Shown piece by piece: positions 1 through 8,459 of a stretch of DNA of 64,000 bases. Origin of the DNA: Bacillota bacterium (GTDB taxonomy: Bacteria > Bacillota > Clostridia > Acetivibrionales > DTU013). How positions within the stretch are numbered: position 1 is the stretch's first letter; the number at the start of each line of letters is the position of its first letter. The position numbers and the translations under genes are program-made. Below the pieces are notes generated by a model that was given only the letters and a program-made list of their open reading frames with translations, ran no database searches and had not been told where the DNA came from. Location: NCBI GenBank assembly GCA_023399355.1, contig JAEWQC010000006.1, forward strand, positions 29,001-93,000, written 5' to 3'.

Positions 1-533
1 AACACATTATTGCGTTGAAACCGGAACTGGCTTCCTATGACTGCGGTTCAATGAACTGGCTGCACACATCCGTATTTGAGAACAGCCCGAAATTCCTGGA
101 AAAGCTTGGCGTGGTGATGCAGGAGAATAACATCAAACCTGAAATCGAAATTTTTGACACCGGAATGATTTATAATGCGCTGTATTACCTTAAGAAAGGC
201 ATACTGAAGGCGCCGCTCCACTTCCAGTTCGTATTGGGCGCCGCAGGCGGAATGGATGCCACGGTGGAAAATTTGGTTTTTCTGAAAGGATTGATCCCTG
301 CCGGATCAACATGGGGAGCGCTCGGAATAGGAAAAGGACATCTGCCGGTCATGTATGCGGCACTTGCGCTCGGCGGACATTTAAGAGTTGGCATGGAGGA
401 CAATATTTATTACTCAAAAGGCGTTTTGGCAAAATCAAATGTTGAATTTGTCGAAAGAACAAAACGCATTGCGCGTGAATTGAACAAAGAAATTGCAACG
501 CCTGACGAAGCAAGAAAAATATTGGGCTTGTAA
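1..533 (+). CDS. kce: 3-keto-5-aminohexanoate cleavage enzyme / BKACE family, 3' part
   Basis: The reading frame is open to the window edge, so the 5' end is missing; about 177 C-terminal residues are present. The family condenses a beta-keto acid with acetyl-CoA and cleaves it to acetoacetate and a new acyl-CoA; Kce of lysine fermentation gives 3-aminobutyryl-CoA. The visible part fits the C-terminal half of the TIM barrel: an EIEIFDTGM strand, the LGAAGGMDAT loop, GSTWGALGIGKGHLP and the G-H-L-R-V-G-MEDN strand typical of the end of these proteins. The N-terminal zinc-binding His-x-His is outside the window. A thiolase follows 68 nt downstream, which fits processing of acetoacetate/acetoacetyl-CoA. 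The exact beta-keto substrate cannot be read from this fragment; other BKACE enzymes act on dehydrocarnitine or different keto acids. Confidence 0.9.
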   Translation, partial: HIIALKPELASYDCGSMNWLHTSVFENSPKFLEKLGVVMQENNIKPEIEIFDTGMIYNALYYLKKGILKAPLHFQFVLGAAGGMDATVENLVFLKGLIPAGSTWGALGIGKGHLPVMYAALALGGHLRVGMEDNIYYSKGVLAKSNVEFVERTKRIARELNKEIATPDEARKILGL

Positions 534-601
534 CATATATTCATATTACGGTTGCTGGACTATTTGTGCCGCCGGCGACAGCGGCGGAATGGAGAATTTG
601 T

Positions 602-1786
602 ATGGGAGAAGTTGTCATTATCAGTGCGGCCAGGACTCCGGTGGGCAATTTTGGAGGGACTCTCGCGGGCCTTTCCGCGGTGGAATTGGGAAGAATTGCG
701 GCGGAAGAGGCTATAAAAAGGGCGGGAATAGATAAGAAAATTATAGATGAAGTGATTATCGGGAATGTGCTGTCAGCCGGGTTGGGACAGAATCCTGCAA
801 GGCAGGTTTCGGTCAATGCCGGATTGCCGCTGACGGCAAGTGCGTTTACAATAAACAAGGTTTGCGGATCGGGCTTAAGGGCGATCAGTCTGGCAGCGCA
901 GATCATCAAAGCGGGCGATGCGGATGCGATACTTGCAGGCGGTATGGAAAGCATGAGCAATGCGCCGTATCTTTTGAACAAGGCAAGATTCGGCTACAGG
1001 ATGGGAGATGGCACTCTTGTGGATTCCATGACCCAGGACGGACTCATGGATACATTTAATCATTATCATATGGGTATTACTGCGGAAAATATTGCTGAGA
1101 AGTGGAATATTACAAGGGCCGAGCAGGACGAATTTGCAGCTGCAAGCCAGCAGAAAGCTGAAAATGCCGTTAAGACAGGAAGATTCAATGATGAAATAGT
1201 GCCTGTGATGATTCCGCAGAAAAAAGGAGATCCGACCCTGTTTGACACGGATGAGTTCCCGAGATTCGGGACAACCTGCGAAATACTGTCCAGGCTCAGG
1301 CCGACCTTCAAAAAAGATGGAACTGTTACTGCCGGAAATTCATCGGGCATTAATGACGGAGCTGCCATGATGATCGTAATGGATAGTGAAAAGGCTGCAA
1401 GGCTCGGACTTAAACCGATGGCAAAGATCGTTTCATACGACTCCGCCGGATTGGAGCCGGAAATCATGGGCTACGGGCCGGTGCCATCGTCAAGGAAGGC
1501 GCTTATAAAGGCCGGGCTTAGGGTTAAGGATCTTGATCTTGTTGAAGCCAATGAGGCTTTTGCAGCTCAAGCTCTTGCAGTTATGGCGGATCTGGAGCTT
1601 GATCCGCAGAAGGTTAATGTAAATGGCGGAGCCATAGCTCTTGGACATGCGGTCGGTGCATCCGGTGCACGGATTACAACTACGCTTTTGTATGAAATGC
1701 AAAAGCGCAAATCCAGATATGGTCTTGCAACCCTTTGCATAGGGGGAGGGCAGGGAACGGCATTGATCGTGGAAGGCTGCTGGTGA
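602..1786 (+). CDS. acetyl-CoA C-acetyltransferase (thiolase)
   Basis: This is a 394-aa type II thiolase, the usual length. It interconverts two acetyl-CoA and acetoacetyl-CoA in the cytoplasm. The nucleophilic Cys lies in NKVCGSGLRA (Cys88). The catalytic His is in the GGAIALGHAVGASGAR motif near residue 350, and the second Cys is in CIGGGQG near 380. The ATG at 602 is preferred over the in-frame ATG at 566: GGAG lies about 7 nt upstream and the product then begins MGEVVIISAARTP, the standard thiolase N terminus. Coming directly after the Kce-like gene, it probably consumes or forms the acetoacetyl-CoA of that pathway. The family assignment is certain; fermentative direction is inference. 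Confidence 0.96.
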   Translation: MGEVVIISAARTPVGNFGGTLAGLSAVELGRIAAEEAIKRAGIDKKIIDEVIIGNVLSAGLGQNPARQVSVNAGLPLTASAFTINKVCGSGLRAISLAAQIIKAGDADAILAGGMESMSNAPYLLNKARFGYRMGDGTLVDSMTQDGLMDTFNHYHMGITAENIAEKWNITRAEQDEFAAASQQKAENAVKTGRFNDEIVPVMIPQKKGDPTLFDTDEFPRFGTTCEILSRLRPTFKKDGTVTAGNSSGINDGAAMMIVMDSEKAARLGLKPMAKIVSYDSAGLEPEIMGYGPVPSSRKALIKAGLRVKDLDLVEANEAFAAQALAVMADLELDPQKVNVNGGAIALGHAVGASGARITTTLLYEMQKRKSRYGLATLCIGGGQGTALIVEGCW

Positions 1787-1871
1787 ATCTGAAACAGTGC
1801 AGAATTTGAAAGGCGGCGTGCAACCCGGTTTGCCGAATAACCTCCGCCGCTCAACTTAATTTGGAGAAAAA

Positions 1872-3098
1872 ATGGTGAAGAATAATAAAAATGCGTGGCT
1901 GGTTTTATGGATGGCAACAGGTATCAATTTTGTCGGCGGCATGCTCTATATTTGGAGTGTAATCAGCAAAGGCCTGATCAATGAGCTGCGCTGGACAAGT
2001 AAACAGGCATCTTTGCCGTATACAATTGCAATCATCTCATTTGTTGTTTTCATGACCGTGTTCGGGAAAATTCAGGATAAATACGGTCCGAAACTCACGG
2101 CTATGTTTTCTGGAATATTTATAGGCCTTGGACTTATTCTCTCCGGTTTTACTACAAATCCGGCCGTGATGGTACTGACCTTTGGTCTGATTACAGGCGC
2201 CGGTATAGGAATATCAAATATTTCCACTACTCCTCCGGCCGTAAAATGGTTTCCGCCTGACAAAAAAGGTATGGTCACAGGTATTGTCGTTGCCGGAGTA
2301 GGCATTGCATCTGTTTTTTATTCTCCTCTGGCTAATTACCTTATAAAAACCATCGGGATTTCAAAAACATTTATTTATATAGGAATTGGCGCCCTTGTAC
2401 TGATTCTGACAGGGGCACGGTTCCTGACAAATCCACCCGGGGGGTATGAAGCAGGCGGTATTAACGGACAAAACCGTTTAGGGCAGGATTCATCAGGATT
2501 TGGAAGAGATCTGAATTGGAGAGGCATGTTAGGTCGCCCTGATTTTTATATGTTGTGGCTGATGCTGGCATTTTCTTCATCAGCAGGTCTTATGATTATA
2601 GGACATGCCGCAAACATTACAAAGATCCAGGTACACTGGGAAGGCGGATATATTCTGGTTATACTGCTTGCCATATTCAATGCAGGCGGAAGGCTGCTTG
2701 GCGGAATTATATCAGATCGGATCGGACGGATTCCGTTGATGCGTGTAATATTTATCCTTCAGGCACTGAATATGTTGTTTTTCTCAAGGTATACTACTAT
2801 CGTGCTGCTTGCGGGAGGAGTCGCACTGGCGGGATTTTGTTACGGCGCCACATTTTCCATATTTCCTGCCACTGTGCTTGACCTGTATGGAGTAAAAAAT
2901 TTCGGCTCGAATTATGGGCTGATAATGACAGCATGGGGTTGCGGCGGCGTAATAGGGCCGATGGTTGCGGCAGTATCCGTGGATTCCGCGAAGACATACA
3001 ATATTGCATATTTGATAGCGTGCATACTTCTGCTTGCTGCATTTTCCATAACATTTCTAATGAAACATAAGAATGTCTCTAATAATGTGATTTTATGA
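1872..3098 (+). CDS. MFS transporter, oxalate/formate antiporter (OFA) type
   Basis: A 408-aa integral membrane protein with about 12 hydrophobic segments. The first helix carries GINFVGGMLYIWSVISKGL. The loop-2 motif GKIQDKYGPK and the later GGIISDRIGR are classical MFS signatures, and NPPGGY after helix 6 is typical of OFA-family carriers. These proteins exchange or import small carboxylates. GGAG at about 1862 supports the ATG at 1872. It lies 85 nt after the thiolase gene and likely moves the substrate or an end product of the Kce/thiolase pathway. Substrate cannot be decided from sequence. The stop codon overlaps the start of a tiny downstream ORF (ATGA at 3095). Confidence 0.88.
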   Translation: MVKNNKNAWLVLWMATGINFVGGMLYIWSVISKGLINELRWTSKQASLPYTIAIISFVVFMTVFGKIQDKYGPKLTAMFSGIFIGLGLILSGFTTNPAVMVLTFGLITGAGIGISNISTTPPAVKWFPPDKKGMVTGIVVAGVGIASVFYSPLANYLIKTIGISKTFIYIGIGALVLILTGARFLTNPPGGYEAGGINGQNRLGQDSSGFGRDLNWRGMLGRPDFYMLWLMLAFSSSAGLMIIGHAANITKIQVHWEGGYILVILLAIFNAGGRLLGGIISDRIGRIPLMRVIFILQALNMLFFSRYTTIVLLAGGVALAGFCYGATFSIFPATVLDLYGVKNFGSNYGLIMTAWGCGGVIGPMVAAVSVDSAKTYNIAYLIACILLLAAFSITFLMKHKNVSNNVIL

Positions 3099-3256
3099 TC
3101 AGATCTATTTTTTCAGAAATAGGAACCGATGCATTATTTTTGATGTTCGCACTTTTGAATCTTGTTCTCGTGTTAACAGGAAAACGGCTTAACCGGATTA
3201 TGATGCCACTGTTTATGTGTTTTATTGTCTGTATCAATTTTTTGATTTTATCATGA
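3095..3256 (+). CDS. putative 53-aa membrane protein overlapping the MFS gene
   Basis: The start codon overlaps the MFS stop codon (ATGA), suggesting translational coupling. The product has two hydrophobic stretches (about residues 11-29 and 37-53) separated by a basic GKRLNR loop. Its own stop overlaps, again as ATGA, the start of a second small hydrophobic ORF. No family is recognised. It could be a real small subunit or regulator of the transporter, or the first half of a roughly 100-aa membrane protein split by a frameshift. Confidence 0.4.
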   Translation: MIRSIFSEIGTDALFLMFALLNLVLVLTGKRLNRIMMPLFMCFIVCINFLILS

Positions 3257-3396
3257 TGAACAGGTGGCCCGAAGTTATCTTTGATCAAGTAAACAGTAAT
3301 TTTTTTACCGGCTTCCTGCCTTATATTTTACTGGATATTGTCGCCCTTGTATACTTTCTGAAATCCCACAGGGTAAAAAGCACCTTTTTGGAATAG
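3253..3396 (+). CDS. putative 47-aa membrane protein, second half of a coupled pair
   Basis: It begins at the ATGA overlap with the preceding tiny ORF and ends at TAG 3396. The N-terminal half is amphipathic (MMNRWPEVIFDQ), followed by one transmembrane stretch (FLPYILLDIVALVYFL) and a basic tail. The alternation of helices with the upstream ORF looks continuous, so a single frameshifted gene is possible. No function is proposed. Confidence 0.35.
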   Translation: MMNRWPEVIFDQVNSNFFTGFLPYILLDIVALVYFLKSHRVKSTFLE

Positions 3397-3513
3397 GATC
3401 GACTGCAGCCGCCAAAGGTCCGGCCAGTCGGTTGAGGCATCATTTTACGCCCGCAGCGTGTTGAGAGAAAATGCAACAATGACTTAGGTATTGTAAAAAA
3501 GTATTAATAGGAG

Positions 3514-3542
3514 TTGAAAATAATTCATTTGTTTGATAAGCT
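3514..3542 (+). promoter_or_regulatory. possible sigma-A promoter for the riboswitch/sensor kinase unit
   Basis: TTGAAA at 3514-3519 is followed after 17 nt by TAAGCT at 3537-3542, a weak -10. Transcription would start near 3549, just before the c-di-GMP aptamer. The position relative to the riboswitch is the main support. Confidence 0.35.
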
Positions 3543-3555
3543 AAAATGGAAAGTA

Positions 3556-3632
3556 AAAAGGTAAACTTGTTGAAAGACAAGGGCACAAAGCTGCGAGCCT
3601 AAAGTGAAAGCCAGGGTAGTCGGGTTGCCACT
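3556..3632 (+). promoter_or_regulatory. cyclic-di-GMP-I (GEMM) riboswitch aptamer
   Basis: The conserved GEMM blocks occur in order. They are GGTAAAC (3560-3566), a short helix capped by a GAAA tetraloop (3572-3575), GGGCACAAAGC (3581-3591), GCCTAAAG (3597-3604), and the second helix with GGGTAGTCGGGTTGCC (3614-3629). In this class the GAAA tetraloop docks on its receptor in the second helix and c-di-GMP binds at the junction. A terminator hairpin follows 18 nt later and directly precedes the sensor kinase gene, the layout of a transcription-attenuating switch. Whether ligand turns the gene on or off cannot be told from inspection. Confidence 0.85.
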
Positions 3633-3650
3633 GCATAAAACAGTAATAAA

Positions 3651-3679
3651 AGTCGTAGCTGTTACACCACGGCTTTTTT
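3651..3679 (+). terminator. riboswitch expression-platform terminator
   Basis: AGTCGT (3651-3656) pairs with ACGGCT (3669-3674, one G-U) and is followed by a run of six T. It sits between the c-di-GMP aptamer and the start codon of the kinase gene, so it is probably the conditional terminator. Confidence 0.7.
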
Positions 3680-3712
3680 CATTTGCATGGACAATCAGGA
3701 AAGGTTGATTCT

Positions 3713-6700
3713 GTGACTGAAAAAGTAAACAAGAAGCGTATATTACTGCTGTCCGGCATGGTTGCTGCAATTATTGCTTTTATATGCATATTCAGCTTCT
3801 CAAAAGCTGACATTAACCGGGTACACACTGAAACCGGGGTACTGGACCTGCAAAACCGTGAGCCGGAAGAAAGCAATGTTTTGAGCTTATCCGGCAAATG
3901 GGAGTTCTACTGGGAACGCTTTGTATCCCCCAGGGAACTCGCGTCTGACAGCTTGGCACCGGATTTGTACGCAGAGGTGCCAAAAGTCTGGAACAGCTAC
4001 AAAATCAACGGCAAGGGTCTGCCGGGCTTCGGCTATGCCACTTACCGGCTCAAGGTCATAAATGCCCCGGCAGGTGAGCCGCTGTCCCTGAGGATTCCTA
4101 CCTTTTCCACAGCTTATGCTTTGTATGTCAATGATCGCCTGCTTGCTTCCAATGGAAAGGTTGGTGCGGACAAGGAGCATTCTTCGCCCGGATACCAGCC
4201 TCGGGTGGCGGAGTTCACGCCGGAGGAATCCAGCTTCGAAATTATCGTTCATATCTCCAACTTCACCTATGCAAGGGGCGGGATGTGGTATGCTATCAAT
4301 ATGGGTACGCCGCAGCAAATCAGGGCAATGGATAAAGCCATTGCGGACAAGGACCTGTTTCTGTTCGGCGCCCTGTCTGTCATGGCCTTTTATTATCTTA
4401 GTATTTTTCTTCTGCGCCGCGAGGACAGGAGCAGCCTGTATTACGTATTCATGTGCCTCATCTTTGCCAGCCGGACAGTGATCTATGGGGATTTTCTGAT
4501 TTACAGGCTGGTACCGTTTATCAGCTTTGGATCGATCGTCGCCATAGACTACATCACCTTATGCTGGTTCCCCGTTTGCGCCGCTTTTATGTGCGGATCG
4601 CTGTTCCCGGAAGAAAGCGCGAAAAAGATTTTGAGAATATTCTTTATTTATGCCGTGTCCTTCACGCTGCTGTTCCTTCTGACTCCAATTTCATTTTACA
4701 GCGGGCTGGTCTACATCGTACAGGTATTTTCAATTCTTATCGGAGCTTATGCCATTGCAGGCATAACCGCAGCCTTCCTGAAAGGCGGAAAGGACGCGCC
4801 GGTCGTATTACTGGGAGCGCTGACGGTCATTATTTGTGCTGTACACGATATGTTGTTCCAGAACAATATCCTGCTCAGCAATATAGGGGAACTGGTGCCT
4901 TTCGGATTATTCGTCCTTCTTCTTCTGCAATCCTTCGTTCTTGCAAGGCGCTCTGCGGAGGCATTCAGAAATGTCAGCGGGTTGTCTCAAAAGCTGCTTC
5001 GGCTGGATAAAATCAAGGATGAATTTCTTGCAAATACCTCCCATGAGCTTCGTACGCCTCTGAGCGGTATCCTTGGCATCTCGGAGGCCATGCTCAAGGG
5101 CAGTGACGGGGAGATGAGCAGCCTTCAAAAGAAGGATCTTGCCGTTATTGCCGGCAGCAGCCGCAGGCTGGCCAATCTGGTGAACGACATCCTTGATTAC
5201 TCTAAAATGAAAAACGGGGACATTCTGCTAAATATTCGTTCCATACAGATAGAGGGCTTGATTTATACAGTCAGGAAAGTATTTCAACAATTGAGTCAAT
5301 CAAAGGAATACGAAGTCATCTCCGATATTCCGCAAGACCTGCCCCCGGTGATGGCAGACGAAAACCGGGTAGTTCAGATCCTCTACAATCTTGTGGGAAA
5401 TGCCGTGAAATTTACCGTCAGAGGTCGCATAGAAATATCGGCAAAGATAATGGGAAGTATGGTGGAAGTCTGTGTCAGCGATACGGGAGAAGGAATTCCG
5501 GAAGATAAGCTGGAAGACATCTTTAAACCCTTTGAACAGGTAGATACATCTCTTACACGCAGACATGGCGGCACCGGACTGGGTCTTCCCATCACAAAGA
5601 AACTTGTGGAATTGCAGGGAGGCAGCATCCGGGTCGAATCCCATCCGGGGTCTGGTTCCAGGTTCATCTTTACGCTGCCGTTGGCGGATGTATCTCCGGC
5701 AGCTTCAGATCAGGTCATGGAAGATAGCGGGTCGGATATGATGGTGCAGGAATTGGGCGTATCTCTTGAAGAAGCGCCTGGTACGACGAAAAAAGCGGAG
5801 GGGGGCGTTCGCGTTCTACTGGTGGATGATGACGCGGTTAATTTGCAGGCCGCCGCATCCACCCTCCGGTTGGGCGGCTATGGTGTCGTAACGGCTGGCA
5901 GCGGCAAAGCCGCCCTGGCAGAACTGGAGAAACATCGGGAGTATTCGATTGTCCTATTGGATGTAATGATGCCGGAAATGTCCGGCTATGAAGTGTGCAG
6001 GAAGCTCCGCGAAAACAGGTCTCTCTTCGATCTGCCCGTGTTGATTCTGACTGCCAAGGCTTCCACGGAGGATATTGTAATGGGCTTTGAAGCGGGAGCA
6101 AACGATTACCTGCCAAAGCCGTTTGAACCGGAGGAACTGCTGGCAAGGGTCAGGACCCTCACCGGGCTGAAGGCTTCCGTGGACAGGGCGATGGCTGCGG
6201 AGGTTGCTTTTATGCAGGCGCAGATCAAGCCCCACTTCCTGTTCAATACCCTCAACGCCATTTCATCCTTCTGCGACAGCGATACACAGCGGGCCCAGCA
6301 GCTCATCGACGATTTTTCCAATTACCTGCGGCAATGTTTTGATTTCAAGAGCCTTGAAATGTGCGCACCGCTGGAAAGGGAACTTAGCCTGGTGAACTCT
6401 TATGTGGAGATAACAAAGGCACGGTTTGGAGATAAACTTAGAGTGGAATTCGACATTGACAATAGGATAAAGACCCGGATTCCTGTGCTTTCCATACAGC
6501 CTCTGGTTGAAAACGCCATCATTCACGGCCTCAGGAAAAAGGGCGGTAAAGGCACCGTCACCATAAGCGTGAAAAAGGTAGCGGAAGGTGTATTGGTCAA
6601 AGTGGAGGATGATGGTCAGGGTATCCCCGCCGACAGGCTTGAGGCAGTGTTCCTGTCTGAGGCGGAGCAAGGGATCGGACTTTGGAATATAGATACAAGG

Positions 6701-6793
6701 CTGAAAAAATTGTTCGGGAAAGGGCTTACCATAGAAAGTGTGCCGGGAAAAGGCACCAGGGTAGCCTATGTCATCCCGCCGGAGGTGGATTGA
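3713..6793 (+). CDS. hybrid sensor histidine kinase with two kinase cores (7TMR-DISM / HisKA / REC / LytS-type)
   Basis: About 1026 aa. After one N-terminal membrane segment comes an extracellular beta domain of the 7TMR-DISM extracellular type (about 30-200), with a GKWEFYWERF motif. Then follow about seven transmembrane helices (200-410) and HisKA with His444 in NTSHELRTPLSG. Next are an HATPase_c domain with N, G1 (DTGEGIP) and G2 (HGGTGLGLPI) boxes, and a receiver domain with phospho-acceptor Asp near 750 in LLDVMMPEMSG. A second, LytS/YehU-type kinase core has its His near 841 in QIKPHFLFNTLN, with its own HATPase domain. The GTG at 3713 is preferred because AGGAAAGG lies 7 nt upstream; an in-frame TTG at 3683 sits on the terminator T-run. 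A c-di-GMP riboswitch precedes the gene. The regulator gene starts 1 nt after the stop. Confidence 0.92.
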   Translation: MTEKVNKKRILLLSGMVAAIIAFICIFSFSKADINRVHTETGVLDLQNREPEESNVLSLSGKWEFYWERFVSPRELASDSLAPDLYAEVPKVWNSYKINGKGLPGFGYATYRLKVINAPAGEPLSLRIPTFSTAYALYVNDRLLASNGKVGADKEHSSPGYQPRVAEFTPEESSFEIIVHISNFTYARGGMWYAINMGTPQQIRAMDKAIADKDLFLFGALSVMAFYYLSIFLLRREDRSSLYYVFMCLIFASRTVIYGDFLIYRLVPFISFGSIVAIDYITLCWFPVCAAFMCGSLFPEESAKKILRIFFIYAVSFTLLFLLTPISFYSGLVYIVQVFSILIGAYAIAGITAAFLKGGKDAPVVLLGALTVIICAVHDMLFQNNILLSNIGELVPFGLFVLLLLQSFVLARRSAEAFRNVSGLSQKLLRLDKIKDEFLANTSHELRTPLSGILGISEAMLKGSDGEMSSLQKKDLAVIAGSSRRLANLVNDILDYSKMKNGDILLNIRSIQIEGLIYTVRKVFQQLSQSKEYEVISDIPQDLPPVMADENRVVQILYNLVGNAVKFTVRGRIEISAKIMGSMVEVCVSDTGEGIPEDKLEDIFKPFEQVDTSLTRRHGGTGLGLPITKKLVELQGGSIRVESHPGSGSRFIFTLPLADVSPAASDQVMEDSGSDMMVQELGVSLEEAPGTTKKAEGGVRVLLVDDDAVNLQAAASTLRLGGYGVVTAGSGKAALAELEKHREYSIVLLDVMMPEMSGYEVCRKLRENRSLFDLPVLILTAKASTEDIVMGFEAGANDYLPKPFEPEELLARVRTLTGLKASVDRAMAAEVAFMQAQIKPHFLFNTLNAISSFCDSDTQRAQQLIDDFSNYLRQCFDFKSLEMCAPLERELSLVNSYVEITKARFGDKLRVEFDIDNRIKTRIPVLSIQPLVENAIIHGLRKKGGKGTVTISVKKVAEGVLVKVEDDGQGIPADRLEAVFLSEAEQGIGLWNIDTRLKKLFGKGLTIESVPGKGTRVAYVIPPEVD

Positions 6794-6794
6794 A

Positions 6795-7883
6795 ATGATC
6801 AGGGCGATTGTTGTGGATGATGAACAGCCTTCCCTTGACAAGCTGGATAAGCTGCTGAAGGACAGCGGTCTTGCAGAGATTGAAGGAAAGTTTACCGAGC
6901 CGCTGGCTGCATTGGCGTTTTTGCAGGAAAACAAGGTGGATGCCGTATTCCTGGATATAGAAATGCCGGAGATAGACGGTATTGAGCTCTCAAACCATAT
7001 TGCCGACCTGCAGGCGGAGATTGCCGTTGTTTTTGTAACGGCTTATAATCAGTATGCGGTGGAGGCCTTCCGCCTGAATGCCCTTGATTACCTTATGAAA
7101 CCGGTATCGGCTGACAGGCTTGGTGAAACCCTTTGCAGGATCATAAAAGAAAAAAGCATTCCTGTAAGTTCCGGAGAAATCCATGTCCGTTGCTTTGGCG
7201 GATTCAAAGTGGATATCGGAATGAAAGATGTGAAGTTCCGCACCGAAAAAGCGGAAGAACTCCTGGCCTTTCTGATTGACAGGAAGGAGACTTTTGTCAG
7301 CCGGATCGAAATCATTGACAACCTTTGGGAGAATTTTGACGGAGACAGGGCACTCATTCATTTCAACACCACACTTCATTATGTTAAAAAAGCATTGCTC
7401 CCACATGGAGTCCGCATATCCATCCTGCATGAAAGAGGATGCTACAGACTTGATGCGGCAGGCCTATCCTGCGATTATCTGAAATTTTTGGAGTTTGCGG
7501 AAAAAAACAAAACTGCCGGACAGGAAAACATCCTGAAATATGAAGAGGCGGCAGGCCTTTATACGGGAGAATACCTTTACGGTCTGGAATATGATTGGGC
7601 GCTGGCAGGAAGGCTGCTGCTGGAAGAAGAATTCATCCGTCTGCTGCTTGAAATGTCGAGGTATTACACAGAGACAGGCGACAATCAGAAAGCCGTTAAA
7701 TGGCTGAAATCAGGCCTGCAGAAGCAGCCACTCCACAGAGAGCTGAATTACAGGCTGATCGAAGCCTTACTTCTGACCAATGAGCGTATGCTGGCTGTAA
7801 AGTATTATGAGATTTACAGGAACGGCTTGAAAAAAAAGCTGAAAATAGAAGCGGATGATGAATTTAGGAAACTATTCCAATAG
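6795..7883 (+). CDS. response regulator with receiver, winged-helix and BTAD (SARP-like) domains
   Basis: A 362-aa protein. The receiver domain (1-120) has acidic residues DDE at 8-10, Asp54 in FLDIEMPEIDG, a Thr in FVTAYN and Lys in LMKPVS. Residues 135-220 resemble an OmpR-like winged helix and 225-362 a bacterial transcriptional activator domain with TPR-like helices, as in SARP-type regulators. GGAGGTGG at 6781-6788 supports the ATG at 6795; longer in-frame starts would lie inside the kinase gene. It follows the kinase stop by 1 nt and is surely co-transcribed. It is probably the cognate regulator of the LytS-type core. The target genes are not shown; the giant SLH gene downstream is a guess only. 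Confidence 0.9.
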   Translation: MIRAIVVDDEQPSLDKLDKLLKDSGLAEIEGKFTEPLAALAFLQENKVDAVFLDIEMPEIDGIELSNHIADLQAEIAVVFVTAYNQYAVEAFRLNALDYLMKPVSADRLGETLCRIIKEKSIPVSSGEIHVRCFGGFKVDIGMKDVKFRTEKAEELLAFLIDRKETFVSRIEIIDNLWENFDGDRALIHFNTTLHYVKKALLPHGVRISILHERGCYRLDAAGLSCDYLKFLEFAEKNKTAGQENILKYEEAAGLYTGEYLYGLEYDWALAGRLLLEEEFIRLLLEMSRYYTETGDNQKAVKWLKSGLQKQPLHRELNYRLIEALLLTNERMLAVKYYEIYRNGLKKKLKIEADDEFRKLFQ

Positions 7884-7970
7884 TGCTGCACTATCTCCTT
7901 ACAGGACTACAAAATAAATTTTAATATATCTCAGATTTTTTTTACGCATTGTGCCCGGCAGAAGTTGTTT

Positions 7971-8081
7971 GTTGAAACAGGGGTCGCCGGCGGAAATGGC
8001 GGAAAGCTGTCTCCGGCAGGTACGGCGACCAGAGCGGAAATGGTACAGATACTGTATAACCTGTTGGTAAAGCGCGGGTAA
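7971..8081 (+). pseudogene. 3' remnant of an SLH-domain gene
   Basis: A 36-residue frame ending at TAA 8081 reads as the end of an SLH domain: GKLSPAGTATRAEMVQILYNLL followed by a short basic tail. It parallels the last SLH repeat of the giant gene (GLLNPLGGSTRAEAAVMLYRLF). No start codon, signal peptide or rest of the gene is present. It is therefore a leftover of an older S-layer-type gene in this locus. Confidence 0.65.
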
Positions 8082-8097
8082 TAACGAGCTGCGTTTC

Positions 8098-8181
8098 AAC
8101 GAGGCGGGAGATATGCCTGTCGCCTGCAAACCAAATCGGTACCCACCGCCTATAAAAGTGGGGGACATGTTGAGCCTCGTT
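8098..8181 (+). other. intergenic element with alternative RNA pairings
   Basis: AACGAGGC (8098-8105) is perfectly complementary to GCCTCGTT (8174-8181). The overlapping AGGCGG (8102-8107) can instead pair with CCGCCT (8146-8151). A third hairpin pairs CCCAC (8142-8146) with GTGGG (8158-8162). Mutually exclusive stems are typical of regulatory leaders, but I match it to no known riboswitch class. It lies about 280 nt upstream of the giant SLH gene. Confidence 0.35.
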
Positions 8182-8280
8182 ATAAGTTATTTTTATGTTG
8201 ACATAAATTCTATAAATAGAAACAAAATTCGGCAAATTTTTTACAATCTTCATTTCTCCCAGAAAAATGAAATTATGCTT

Positions 8281-8305
8281 AGAACCCTTGTATAACAGGG
8301 GTTCT
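8281..8305 (+). other. strong hairpin upstream of the giant gene
   Basis: AGAACCCTTG pairs with CAGGGGTTCT (one G-U) around a TATAA loop, a 10-bp stem. The 3' flank GTCTTACG is a poor T-tract, so this is either a weak terminator or a leader/mRNA-stability hairpin. The remaining sequence up to 8459 shows only a possible TATAAT at 8355 without a convincing -35 box. Confidence 0.4.
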
Positions 8306-8459
8306 GTCTTACGTGCCCTAAAAATCGGTTAAGTCCCGGTTCAGTGGGATTTTATATAATAAAGTCGAACAGGTAACTTTTATCGTCACATATAAGAAAA
8401 TCATAACAATTGTAATTGATAGGAAACTCAATATTTATTGATATGGGAGTGACTTTTTT

